64,000 nt of DNA, taken from assembly GCF_029227915.1 (NCBI RefSeq), contig NC_079884.1, positions 30,010,001 through 30,074,000 of the forward strand. The letters run 5' to 3'. This document shows positions 1 through 11,797 of this stretch, one piece after another. The stretch is from Hydractinia symbiolongicarpus (lineage: Eukaryota > Cnidaria > Hydrozoa > Anthoathecata > Hydractiniidae). Within the stretch, counting starts at the first letter, position 1. Each line of letters begins with the position of its first letter. The position numbers were made by a program, and so were the translations under genes. The notes beneath the pieces are model-generated. The model had not been told where the DNA came from, ran no database searches, and saw nothing but the letters and a program-made list of their open reading frames with translations.

Positions 1-2035
1 TGAAAATGAGCTAACTCCCTGGGTACTTTCTTTGTATACTTTTGACTATGCGGGCCGAGTCCGGGGTTTACGGGAAATGGCGGGTTTTCGTTTGCCGGCG
101 ATTAAACTTCTTTTATTCAGCGTCTCATCAAAAATGAAAACATTTTTGAAAACTACAAGTCTCAAGCGTTTTAGTGGTGAAAAGATAATTTAAAAAATCG
201 TTTTGGAAATTAGTTTACTCACAGGGTACTTTCTTTGTATACTTTTGACTATACGGGCCGATCCCGGAATTTACGGGAAATCGCAGGTTTTCGTTTGCCG
301 GCGATTAAACTTCTTTTATTCAGCGTCTCATCAAAAATGAAAACATTTTTGAAAACTACCAGTCTCATGCGTTTTAGTGGTGAAAAAATAAATTAAAAAA
401 TCGTTCGGGAAATGAGTTTACTCCAGGGTACTTTCTTTGTATACTTTTGACTATACGGGCCAAGCCCGGGATTTACGGGAAATCGCGGGATTTCGTTTGC
501 CGGCGATTAAACCACTTTCATTAAGCGTCTCATCAAAAATGAAAACATCTTTGAAAACTGCAAGTCTCATGCGTTTTAGTGGTGAAAAGATAATTTAAAA
601 AATCGTTTTGAAAATGAGCTAACTCCCTGGGTACTTTCTTTGTATACTTTTGACTATGCGGGCCGAGTCCGGGGTTTACGGGAAATGGCGGGTTTTCGTT
701 TGCCGGCGATTAAACTTCTTTTATTCAGCGTCTCATCAAAAATGAAAACATTTTTGAAAACTACAAGTCTCAAGCGTTTTAGTGGTGAAAAGATAATTTA
801 AAAAATCGTTTTGGAAATTAGTTTACTCACAGGGTACTTTCTTTGTATACATTCGACTATGCGGGCCAAGCCCGGGATTTGCGGGAAATCGCGGGTTTTC
901 CTTTGCCGGCGATTAAACCTCTTTTATTCAGCGTCTCATCAAAAATAAAAACATTTTTGAAAACTACAAGTCTTATGCGTTTTAGTGGTGAAAAAATAAT
1001 TTAAAAAATCGTTCTAGAAATGAGTTTACTCACAGGGTACTTTCTTTGTATACATTCGACTATACGGGCCAAGCCCGGGATTTACGGGAAATCGCGGGAT
1101 TTAGTTTGCCGGCGATTAAACCACTTTCATTAAGCGTCTCATCAAAAATGAAAACATCTTTGAAAACTGCAAGTCTCATGCGTTTTAGTGGTTAAAAGAT
1201 AATTTAAAAAATCGTTTTGGAAATGAGCTAACTCCCTGGGTACTTTCTTTGTATACTTTTGACTATGCGGGCCGAGTCCGGGGTTTACGGGAAATGGCGG
1301 GTTTTCGTTTGCCGGCGATTAAACTTCTTTTATTCAGCGTCTCATCAAAAATGAAAACATTTTTGAAAACTACAAGTCTCATGCGTTTTAGTGGTGAAAA
1401 GATAATTTAAAAAATCGTTTTGGAAATGAGTTTACTCACAGGGTACTTTCTTTGTATACTTTTGACTATACGGGCCGAGTCCGGGATTTACGGGAAATCG
1501 CGGGTTTTCCTTTGCCGGCGATTAAACCTCTTTTATTCAGCGTCTCATCAAAAATAAAAACATTTTTGAAAACTACAAGTCTTATGCGTTTTAGTGGTGA
1601 AAAAATAAATTAAAAAATCGTTCTGGAAATGAGTTTACTCACAGGGTACTTTCTTTGTATACATTCGACTATAAAGGCCAAGCCCGGATTTACGGGAAAT
1701 CGCGGTATTTCGTTTGCCGGCGATTAAACCACTTTCATTAAGCGTCTCATCAAAAATGAAAACATCTTTGAAAACTGCAAGTCTCATGCGTTTTAGTGGT
1801 GAAAAAATAATATAAAAAATCGTTTTGAAAATGAGCTAACTCCCTGGGTACTTTCTTTGTATACTTTTGACTATGCGGGCCGAGTCCGGGGTTTACGGGA
1901 AATGGCGGGTTTTCGTTTGCCGGCAATTAAACTTCTTTTATTCAGAGTCTCATCAAAAATGAAATTATTTTTTAAAACTACAAGTGTCATGCGTTTTAGT
2001 GGTGAAAAGATAATTTAAAAAATCGTTTTGGAAAT
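1..2035 (+). repeat. Trimer HOR, 608-609 bp period
   Basis: A class T unit returns every third monomer (GAG anchors at 8, 616, 1225 and 1833; spacings 608, 609, 608). The other two positions are held by C- or D-type units. Homology is strongest between the T units. The intervening units differ between copies; for example the second position reads GTATACTTTTGAC near 238 but GTATACATTCGAC near 846. A segment of this region (about 260-1430) matches about 3504-4680 at offset 3244 (16 monomers). Confidence 0.85.
1075..1087 (+). other. Short core hairpin CGGGC-CAA-GCCCG (exemplar)
   Basis: A perfect 5-bp stem with a 3-nt loop in the ordinary class C core. Class P and T units have CGGGC-CGA-GTCCG, with one G.T pair, and some T units have CGGAC-CGA-GTCCG (31442-31454), which is fully paired again. 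Other variants break it, for example CGGTC-CAA-GCCCG near 39096. Any structure would act in single-stranded DNA or in a satellite transcript; neither is shown. Confidence 0.4.
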
Positions 2036-3251
2036 GAGTTTACTCACAGGGTACTTTCTTTGTATACATTCGACTATACGGGCCAAGCCCGGGATTTACA
2101 GGAAATCGCGGGTTTTCGTTTGCCGGCGATTAAACCACTTTCATTAAGCGTCTCATCAAAAATGAAAACATTTCTGAAAACTACAAGTCTCATGGGCTCT
2201 AGTGGTGAAAAATAATTTACAAAATCGTTCGGGAAATGAGTTTACTCCATGGGTTTTTTCTTTGTATACTTTTCACTACACGGGCCGAGTCCGGGATTTA
2301 CGGGAAATCGTAGGTTTTCCTTTGCCGGCGATTAAACTTCATTTATTCAGCGTCTCATCAAAAATGAAAACATTTTTGAAAACTACAAGTCTCATGCGTT
2401 TTAATGGTGAAAAAATAATTTAAAAAATCGTTCGGGAAATGAGTTTACTCCCTGGGTACTTCCTTTGTATACTTTTGATTATACGGGCCGAGTCCGGGGT
2501 TTACGGGAAATGGCGGGTTTTTGTTTGCCGGCGATTAAACTTCTTTTATTCAGCATCTCATCAAAAATGAAAACATTTTTGAAAAGTACAAGTCTCATGC
2601 GTTTTAGTGGTGAAAAGATAATTTAAAAAATCGTTTTGGAAATGAGTTTACTCACAGGGTACTTCCTTTGTATACATTCGACAATACGGGCCAAGCCCGG
2701 GATTTACGGGAAATCGCGGGTTTTCGTTTGCCGGCGATTAAACCACTTTCATTAAGCGTCTCATCAAAAATGAAAACATTTCTGAAAACTACAAGTCCCA
2801 TGCGTTTTAGTGGTGAAAAAATAATTTAAAAAATAGTTCGGGAAATGAGTTTACTCCCTGGGTACTTTCTTTGTATACTTTTGATTATACGGGCCGAGTC
2901 CTGGGTTTACGGGAAATGGCGGGTTTTTGTTCGCCGGCGATTAAACTTCTTTTAATCAGCATCTCATCAAAAATGAAAACATTTTTGAAAACTACAAGTC
3001 TCATGCGTTTTAGTGGTGAAAAGATAATTTAAAAAATCGTTTTGGAAATGAGTTTACTCACAGGGTACTTTCTTTGTATACATTCGACTATACGGGCCAA
3101 GCCCGGGATTTACGGGAAATCGCGGGTTTTCGTTTGCCGCGATTAAGCCACTTTCATTAAGCGTCTCATCAAAAATGAAAACATTTCTGAAAACTACAAG
3201 TCTCATGCGTTTTAGTGGTGAAAAAATAATTTAAAAAATCGTTCGGGAAAT
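2036..3251 (+). repeat. C/P dimer HOR, 406 bp period
   Basis: C units (GAG anchors 2036, 2644, 3050) alternate with P units (2238, 2441, 2847, 3252), imperfectly at the start. The clear dimer copies are 2441-2846 and 2847-3251, spaced 406 and 405 bp. The second is shortened by one base where GCCGGCGATT is GCCGCGATT near 3137. No T unit occurs here, unlike the trimer region upstream. The P unit near 2238 has CTCCATGGG, a private variant. Confidence 0.8.
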
Positions 3252-5468
3252 GAGTTTACTCCCTGGGTACTTTCTTTGTATACTTTTGACTATACGGGCC
3301 GAGTCCGGCATTTACGGGAAATCGCGGCTTTTCGTTTGCCGGCGATTAAACTTCTTTTATTCAGCGTCTCATCAAAAATGAAAACATTTTTAAAAACTAC
3401 AAGTCTCATGGGCTTTAGTGGTGAAATAATAATTTAAAAAAACGTTTGGGAAATGAGTTTACTCCCTGGGTACTTTCTTTGTATACTTTTGACTATACGG
3501 GCCGAGTCCGGGATTTACGGGAAATCGCAGGTTTTCGTTTGCCGGCGATTAAACTTCTTTTATTCAGCGTCTCATCAAAAATGAAAACATTTTTGAAAAC
3601 TACCAGTCTCATGCGTTTTAGTGGTGAAAAAATAAATTAAAAAATCGTTCGGGAAATGAGTTTACTCCAGGGTACTTTCTTTGTATACTTTTGACTATAC
3701 GGGCCAAGCCCGGGATTTACGGGAAATCGCGGGATTTCGTTTGCCGGCGATTAAACCACTTTCATTAAGCGTCTCATCAAAAATGAAAACATCTTTGAAA
3801 ACTGCAAGTCTCATGCGTTTTAGTGGTGAAAAGATAATTTAAAAAATTTTTTTGAAAATGAGCTAACTCCCTGGGTACTTTCTTTGTATACTTTTGACTA
3901 TGCGGGCCGAGTCCGGGGTTTACGGGAAATGGCGGGTTTTCGTTTGCCGGCGATTAAACTTCTTTTATTCAGCGTCTCATCAAAAATGAAAACATTTTTG
4001 AAAACTACAAGTCTCAAGCGTTTTAGTGGTGAAAAGATAATTTAAAAAATCGTTTTGGAAATTAGTTTACTCACAGGGTACTTTCTTTGTATACATTCGA
4101 CTATGCGGGCCAAGCCCGGGATTTGCGGGAAATCGCGGGTTTTCCTTTGCCGGCGATTAAACCTCTTTTATTCAGCGTCTCATCAAAAATAAAAACATTT
4201 TTGAAAACTACAAGTCTTATGCGTTTTAGTGGTGAAAAAATAATTTAAAAAATCGTTCTAGAAATGAGTTTACTCACAGGGTACTTTCTTTGTATACATT
4301 CGACTATACGGGCCAAGCCCGGGATTTACGGGAAATCGCGGGATTTAGTTTGCCGGCGATTAAACCACTTTCATTAAGCGTCTCATCAAAAATGAAAACA
4401 TCTTTGAAAACTGCAAGTCTCATGCGTTTTAGTGGTTAAAAGATAATTTAAAAAATCGTTTTGGAAATGAGCTAACTCCCTGGGTACTTTCTTTGTATAC
4501 TTTTGACTATGCGGGCCGAGTCCGGGGTTTACGGGAAATGGCGGGTTTTCGTTTGCCGGCGATTAAACTTCTTTTATTCAGCGTCTCATCAAAAATGAAA
4601 ACATTTTTGAAAACTACAAGTCTCATGCGTTTTAGTGGTGAAAAGATAATTTAAAGAATCGTTTTGGAAATGAGTTTACTCACAGGGTACTTTCTTTGTA
4701 TACTTTTGACTATACGGGCCGAGTCCGGGATTTACGGGAAATCGCAGGTTTTCGTTTGCCGGCGATTAAACTTCTTTTATTCAGCGTCTCATCAAAAATG
4801 AATACATTTTTGAAAACTACCAGTCTCATGCGTTTTAGTGGTGAAAAAATAAATTAAAAAATCGTTCGGGAAATGAGTTTACTCCAGGGTACTTTCTTTG
4901 TATACTTTTGACTATACAGGCCAAGCCCGGATTTACGGGAAATCGCGGGATTTCGTTTCTCGGCGATTAAACCACTTTCATTAAGCGTCTCATCAAAAAT
5001 GAAAACATCTTTGAAAACTGCAAGTCTCATGCGTTTTAGTGGTGAAAAGATAATTTAAAAAATCGTTTTGAAAATGAGCTAACTCCCTGGGTACTTTCTT
5101 TGTATACTTTTGACTATGCGGGCCGAGTCCGGGGTTTACGGGAAATGGCGGGTTTTCGTTTGCCAGCGATTAAACTTCTTTTATTCAGCGTCTCATCAAA
5201 AATGAAAACATTTTTGAAAACTACAAGTCTCAAGCGTTTTAGTGGTGAAAAGATAATTTAAAAAATCGTTTTGGAAATGAGTTTACTCACAGGGTACTTT
5301 CTTTGTATACATTCAACTATGCGGGCCAAGCCCGGGATTTACGGGAAATCGCGGGTTTTCCTTTGCCGGCGATTAAACCTCTTTTATTCAGCGTCTCATC
5401 AAAAATAAAAACATTTTTGAAAACTACAAGTCTTATGCGTTTTAGTGGTGAAAAAATAATTTAAAAAA

Positions 5469-5670
5469 TCGTTCTGGAAATGAGTTTACTCACAGGGTAC
5501 TTTCTTTGTATACATTCGACTATACGGGCCAAGCCGGGATTTACGGGAAATCGCGGGATTTCCTTTGCCGGCGATTAAACCTCTTTTATTGAGCGTCTCA
5601 TCAAAAATAAAAACATTTTTGAAAACTACAAGTCTTATGCGTTTTAGTGGTGAAAAAATAATTTAAAAAA
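5469..5670 (+). repeat. Monomer with 1-bp core deletion (CCAAGCCGGG)
   Basis: This 202-bp C-type unit has CCAAGCCGGG where most C units have CCAAGCCCGGG. The lost C shortens the first loop between GGG tracts to 7 nt. The four tracts lie at 5526-5528, 5536-5538, 5545-5547 and 5555-5557, giving loops of 7, 6 and 7 nt. The same variant recurs in many units (near 12215, 16475, 21135, 24375, 25795, 30045, 32668, 33872, 54316 and 60335), so it is amplified by HOR spread and is not a set of independent sequencing errors. Confidence 0.85.
5526..5557 (+). other. Potential G-quadruplex in the GC-rich core (exemplar)
   Basis: Four GGG tracts (5526-5528, 5536-5538, 5545-5547, 5555-5557) are separated by loops of 7, 6 and 7 nt, meeting the usual G3N1-7 rule. 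Ordinary C and P monomers have the same tracts with an 8-nt first loop. Class T units have loops of 8, 5 and 7 with one GGGG tract (for example 54511-54543). The potential is thus repeated on the same strand about every 203 bp. Competing short hairpins in the first loop may lower its stability. Confidence 0.45.
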
Positions 5671-7339
5671 TCGTTCTGGAAATGAGTTTACTCACAGGAT
5701 ACTTTCTTTGTATACATTCGACTATACGGCCAAGCCGGGATTTACGGGAAATCGCGGGATTTCGTGTGCCGGCGATTAAACCACTTTCATTAAGCGTCTC
5801 ATCAAAAATGAAAACATCTTTGAAAACTGCAAGTCTCATGCGTTTTAGTGGATAAAAGATAATTTAAAAAATCGTTTTGGAAATGAGCTAACTCCCTGGG
5901 TACTTTCTTTGTATACTTTTGACTATGCGGGCCGAGTCCGGGGTTTACGGGAAATGGCAGGTTTTCGCTTGCCGGCGATTAAAATTCTTTTATTCAGCGT
6001 CTCATCAAAAATGAAAACATTTTTGAAAACTACAAGTCTCATGCGTTTTAGTGGTGAAAAGATAATTTAAAAAATCGTTTTGGAAATGAGTTTACTCACA
6101 GGGTATTTTCTTTGTATACATTCGACTATACGGGCCAAGCCCGGGATTTACGGGAAATCGCGGGTTTTCGTTTGCCGGCGATTAAACCACTTTCATTAAG
6201 CGTCTCATCAAAAATGAAAACATTTCTGAAAACTACAAGTCTCATGCGTTTTAGTGGTGAAAAAATAAATTAAAAAATCGTTCGAGAAATGAGTTTACTT
6301 CCTGGGTACTTTCTTTGTATACTTTTGACTATACGGGCCGAGTCCGGGATTTACGGGAAATCGCGGGTTTTCGTTTGCCGGCGATTAAACTTCTTTTATT
6401 CAGCGTCTCATCAAAAATGAGAACATTTTTAAAAACTACCAGTCTCATGGGCTTTAGTGGTGAAATAATAATTTAAAAAATCGTTTGGGAAATGAGTTTA
6501 CTCCCTGGGTACTTTCTTTGTATACTTTTGACTATACGGGCCGAGTCCGGGATTTACGGGAAATCGCAGGTTTTCGTTTGCCGGCGATTAAACTTCTTTT
6601 ATTCAGCGTCTCATCAAAAATGAAAACATTTTTGAAAACTACCAGTCTCATGCGTTTTAGTGGTGAAAAAATAAATTAAAAAATAGTTCGGGAAATGAGT
6701 TTACTCCAGGGTACTTTCTTTGTATACTTTTGACTATACGGGCCAAGCCTGTGATTTACGGGAAATCGCGGGTTTTCGTTTGCCGGCGATTAAACTTCTT
6801 TTATTCAGGGTCTCATCAAAAATGAAAACATTTTTAAAAACTACAAGTCTCATGGGCTTTAGTGGTGAAAGGATAATTTAAAAAATCGTTTTGGAAATGA
6901 GTTTACTCACAGGGTACTTTCTTTGTATACATTCGACTATGCGGGCCAAGCCCGGGATTTACGGGAAATCGCGGGTTTTCCTTTGCCGGCGACTAAACCT
7001 CTTTTATTCAGCGTCTCATCAAAAATAAAAACATTTTTGAAAACTACAAGTCTTATGCGTTTTAGTGGTGAAAAAGTAATTTAAAAAATCGTTCTGGAAA
7101 TGAGTTTACTCACAGGGTACTTTCTTTGTATACATTCGACTATACGGGCCAAGCCGGGATTTACGGGAAATTGCGGGATTTCGTTTGCCGGCGATTAAAC
7201 CACTTTTATTAAGCGTCTCATCAAAAATGAAAACATCTTTGAAAACTGCAAGTCTCATGCGTTTTAGTGGTTAAAAGATAATTTAAAAAATCGTTCGGGA
7301 AATGAGTTTACTCCCTGGGTACTTTCTTTGTATACTTTT

Positions 7340-9568
7340 GACTATACGGGCCGAGTCCGGGATTTACGGGAAATCGCGGGTTTTCCTTTGCCGGCGATTA
7401 AACCTCTTTTATTCAGGGTCTCATCAAAAATAAAAACATTTTTGAAAACTACAAGTCTTATGCGTTTTAGTGGTGAAAAAATAATTTAAAAAATCGTTCT
7501 GGAAATGAGTTTACTCACAGGGTACTTTCTTTGTATACTTTTGACTATACGGGCCGAGTCCGGGATTTACGGGAAATTGCGGGTTTTCGTTTGCCGGCGA
7601 TTAAACTTCTTTTATTCAGCGTCTCATCAAAAATGAAAACATTTTTAAAAACTCCAAGTCTCATGCGTTTTAGTGGTGAAAAAATAAATTAAAAAATAGT
7701 TCGGGAAAAGAGTTTACTTCAGGGTACTTTCTTTGTATACTTTTGACTATACGGGCCGAGTCCGGGATTTACGGGAAATCGCGGGTTTTCGTTTGCCGGC
7801 GATTAAACTTCTTTTATTCAGCGTCTCATCAAAAATGAAAACATTTTTAAAAACTACAAGTCTCATGGGCTTTAGTGGTGAAATAATAATTTAAAAAAAC
7901 GTTTGGGAAATGAGTTTACTCCCTGGGTACTTTCTTTGTATACTTTTGACTATACGGGCCGAGTCCGGGATTTACGGGAAATCGCAGGTTTTCGTTTGCC
8001 GGCGATTAAACTTCTTTTATTCAGCGTCTCATCAAAAATGAAAACATTTTTGAAAACTACCAGTCTCATGCGTTTTAGTGGTGAAAAAATAAATTAAAAA
8101 ATCGTTCGGGAAATGAGTTTACTCCAGGGTACTTTCTTTGTATACTTTTGACTATACGGGCCAAGCCCGGGATTTACGGGAAATCGCGGGATTTCGTTTG
8201 CCGGCGATTAAACCACTTTCATTAAGCGTCTCATCAAAAATGAAAACATCTTTGAAAACTGCAAGTCTCATGCGTTTTAGTGGTGAAAAGATAATTTAAA
8301 AAATCGTTTTGAAAATGAGCTAACTCCCTGGGTACTTTCTTTGTATACTTTTGACTATGCGGGCCGAGTCCGGGGTTTACGGGAAATGGCGGGTTTTCGT
8401 TTGCCGGCGATTAAACTTCTTTTATTCAGCCTCTCATCAAAAATGAAAACATTTTTGAAAACTACAAGTCTCAAGCGTTTTAGTGGTGAAAAGATAATTT
8501 AAAAAATCGTTTTGGAAATTAGTTTACTCACAGGGTACTTTCTTTGTATACATTCGACTATGCGGGCCAAGCCCGGGATTTGCGGGAAATCGCGGGTTTT
8601 CCTTTGCCGGCGATTAAACCTCTTTTATTCAGCGTCTCATCAAAAATAAAAACATTTTTGAAAACTACAAGTCTTATGCGTTTTAGTGGTGAAAAAATAA
8701 TTTAAAAAATCGTTCTAGAAATGAGTTTACTCACAGGGTACTTTCTTTGTATACATTCGACTATACGGGCCAAGCCCGGGATTTACGGGAAATCGCGGGA
8801 TTTAGTTTGCCGGCGATTAAACCACTTTCATTAAGCGTCTCATCAAAAATGAAAACATCTTTGAAAACTGCAAGTCTCATGCGTTTTAGTGGTTAAAAGA
8901 TAATTTAAAAAATCGTTTTGGAAATGAGCTAACTCCCTGGGTACTTTCTTTGTATACTTTTGACTATGCGGGCCGAGTCCGGGGTTTACGGGAAATGGCG
9001 GGTTTTCGTTTGCCGGCGATTAAACTTCTTTTATTCAGCGTCTCATCAAAAATGAAAACATTTTTGAAAACTACAAGTCTCATGCGTTTTAGTGGTGAAA
9101 AGATAATTTAAAGAATCGTTTTGGAAATGAGTTTACTCACAGGGTACTTTCTTTGTATACTTTTGACTATACGGGCCGAGTCCGGGATTTACGGGAAATC
9201 GCAGGTTTTCGTTTGCCGGCGATTAAACTTCTTTTATTCAGCGTCTCATCAAAAATGAATACATTTTTGAAAACTACCAGTCTCATGCGTTTTAGTGGTG
9301 AAAAAATAAATTAAAAAATCGTTCGGGAAATGAGTTTACTCCAGGGTACTTTCTTTGTATACTTTTGACTATACAGGCCAAGCCCGGATTTACGGGAAAT
9401 CGCGGGATTTCGTTTCTCGGCGATTAAACCACTTTCATTAAGCGTCTCATCAAAAATGAAAACATCTTTGAAAACTGCAAGTCTCATGCGTTTTAGTGGT
9501 GAAAAGATAATTTAAAAAATCGTTTTGAAAATGAGCTAACTCCCTGGGTACTTTCTTTGTATACTTTT
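7340..9568 (+). repeat. 11-mer HOR copy 1 (2229 bp)
   Basis: T anchors at 8317, 8926 and 9533 recur at 10546, 11155 and 11762, an exact 2229-bp offset. The junction lies inside the T monomer near 9533-9574, where T-type sequence (GCTAACTCCC) passes into P-type core (ACTATACGGG, GAGTCCGGGATT) matching position 7345. Part of this unit (about 7757-9533) also matches 3300-5076 at offset 4457, which is almost exactly twice 2229. Confidence 0.85.
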
Positions 9569-11797
9569 GACTATACGGGCCGAGTCCGGGATTTACGGGA
9601 AATCGCGGGTTTTCCTTTGCCGGCGATTAAACCTCTTTTATTCAGGGTCTCATCAAAAATAAAAACATTTTTGAAAACTACAAGTCTTATGCGTTTTAGT
9701 GGTGAAAAAATAATTTAAAAAATCGTTCTGGAAATGAGTTTACTCACAGGGTACTTTCTTTGTATACTTTTGACTATACGGGCCGAGTCCGGGATTTACG
9801 GGAAATTGCGGGTTTTCGTTTGCCGGCGATTAAACTTCTTTTATTCAGCGTCTCATCAAAAATGAAAACATTTTTAAAAACTCCAAGTCTCATGCGTTTT
9901 AGTGGTGAAAAAATAAATTAAAAAATAGTTCGGGAAAAGAGTTTACTTCAGGGTACTTTCTTTGTATACTTTTGACTATACGGGCCGAGTCCGGGATTTA
10001 CGGGAAATCGCGGGTTTTCGTTTGCCGGCGATTAAACTTCTTTTATTCAGCGTCTCATCAAAAATGAAAACATTTTTAAAAACTACAAGTCTCATGGGCT
10101 TTAGTGGTGAAATAATAATTTAAAAAAACGTTTGGGAAATGAGTTTACTCCCTGGGTACTTTCTTTGTATACTTTTGACTATACGGGCCGAGTCCGGGAT
10201 TTACGGGAAATCGCAGGTTTTCGTTTGCCGGCGATTAAACTTCTTTTATTCAGCGTCTCATCAAAAATGAAAACATTTTTGAAAACTACCAGTCTCATGC
10301 GTTTTAGTGGTGAAAAAATAAATTAAAAAATCGTTCGGGAAATGAGTTTACTCCAGGGTACTTTCTTTGTATACTTTTGACTATACGGGCCAAGCCCGGG
10401 ATTTACGGGAAATCGCGGGATTTCGTTTGCCGGCGATTAAACCACTTTCATTAAGCGTCTCATCAAAAATGAAAACATCTTTGAAAACTGCAAGTCTCAT
10501 GCGTTTTAGTGGTGAAAAGATAATTTAAAAAATCGTTTTGAAAATGAGCTAACTCCCTGGGTACTTTCTTTGTATACTTTTGACTATGCGGGCCGAGTCC
10601 GGGGTTTACGGGAAATGGCGGGTTTTCGTTTGCCGGCGATTAAACTTCTTTTATTCAGCCTCTCATCAAAAATGAAAACATTTTTGAAAACTACAAGTCT
10701 CAAGCGTTTTAGTGGTGAAAAGATAATTTAAAAAATCGTTTTGGAAATTAGTTTACTCACAGGGTACTTTCTTTGTATACATTCGACTATGCGGGCCAAG
10801 CCCGGGATTTGCGGGAAATCGCGGGTTTTCCTTTGCCGGCGATTAAACCTCTTTTATTCAGCGTCTCATCAAAAATAAAAACATTTTTGAAAACTACAAG
10901 TCTTATGCGTTTTAGTGGTGAAAAAATAATTTAAAAAATCGTTCTAGAAATGAGTTTACTCACAGGGTACTTTCTTTGTATACATTCGACTATACGGGCC
11001 AAGCCCGGGATTTACGGGAAATCGCGGGATTTAGTTTGCCGGCGATTAAACCACTTTCATTAAGCGTCTCATCAAAAATGAAAACATCTTTGAAAACTGC
11101 AAGTCTCATGCGTTTTAGTGGTTAAAAGATAATTTAAAAAATCGTTTTGGAAATGAGCTAACTCCCTGGGTACTTTCTTTGTATACTTTTGACTATGCGG
11201 GCCGAGTCCGGGGTTTACGGGAAATGGCGGGTTTTCGTTTGCCGGCGATTAAACTTCTTTTATTCAGCGTCTCATCAAAAATGAAAACATTTTTGAAAAC
11301 TACAAGTCTCATGCGTTTTAGTGGTGAAAAGATAATTTAAAGAATCGTTTTGGAAATGAGTTTACTCACAGGGTACTTTCTTTGTATACTTTTGACTATA
11401 CGGGCCGAGTCCGGGATTTACGGGAAATCGCAGGTTTTCGTTTGCCGGCGATTAAACTTCTTTTATTCAGCGTCTCATCAAAAATGAATACATTTTTGAA
11501 AACTACCAGTCTCATGCGTTTTAGTGGTGAAAAAATAAATTAAAAAATCGTTCGGGAAATGAGTTTACTCCAGGGTACTTTCTTTGTATACTTTTGACTA
11601 TACAGGCCAAGCCCGGATTTACGGGAAATCGCGGGATTTCGTTTCTCGGCGATTAAACCACTTTCATTAAGCGTCTCATCAAAAATGAAAACATCTTTGA
11701 AAACTGCAAGTCTCATGCGTTTTAGTGGTGAAAAGATAATTTAAAAAATCGTTTTGAAAATGAGCTAACTCCCTGGGTACTTTCTTTGTATACTTTT
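9569..11797 (+). repeat. 11-mer HOR copy 2 (2229 bp)
   Basis: Second copy of the unit at 7340-9568. The rare variants GGGAAAAGAGTTTACTTCAGGG (near 7706 and 9935) and AAAAAAACGTTTGGG (near 7891 and 10120), and CAGCCTCTCATC (near 8427 and 10656), confirm the pairing. It overlaps copy 2 of the 6686-offset block, so positions 10132-11762 have relatives at both 3446-5076 and 7903-9533. Confidence 0.83.

Larger units (their letters stand above)
3270..7289 (+). repeat. 33-monomer-offset duplication block, copy 1
   Basis: This block matches about 9956-13975 at a constant offset of 6686 bp. Four T anchors (3860, 4469, 5076, 5885) map to 10546, 11155, 11762 and 12571. Private variants are shared: AAAAAAACGTTTGGG near 3435, ACAGGATAC near 5697, TTTCGTGTGCC near 5763, TTTCGCTTGCC near 5965 and CCAAGCCTGTGATT near 6745. 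Homology ends near 7289, where copy 2 continues into a T unit (13990) but copy 1 continues into a P unit. 6686 bp corresponds to 33 monomers less 13 single-base losses. Confidence 0.85.

Noticed and set aside
3446-3640. Repeated 60-96-codon open frames on the plus strand as a small-protein gene family
   Set aside because: They occur only as a by-product of the 203-bp repeat, mostly start at TTG or GTG, have no ribosome-binding or promoter context, and neighbouring copies are frameshifted or stopped by common indels.
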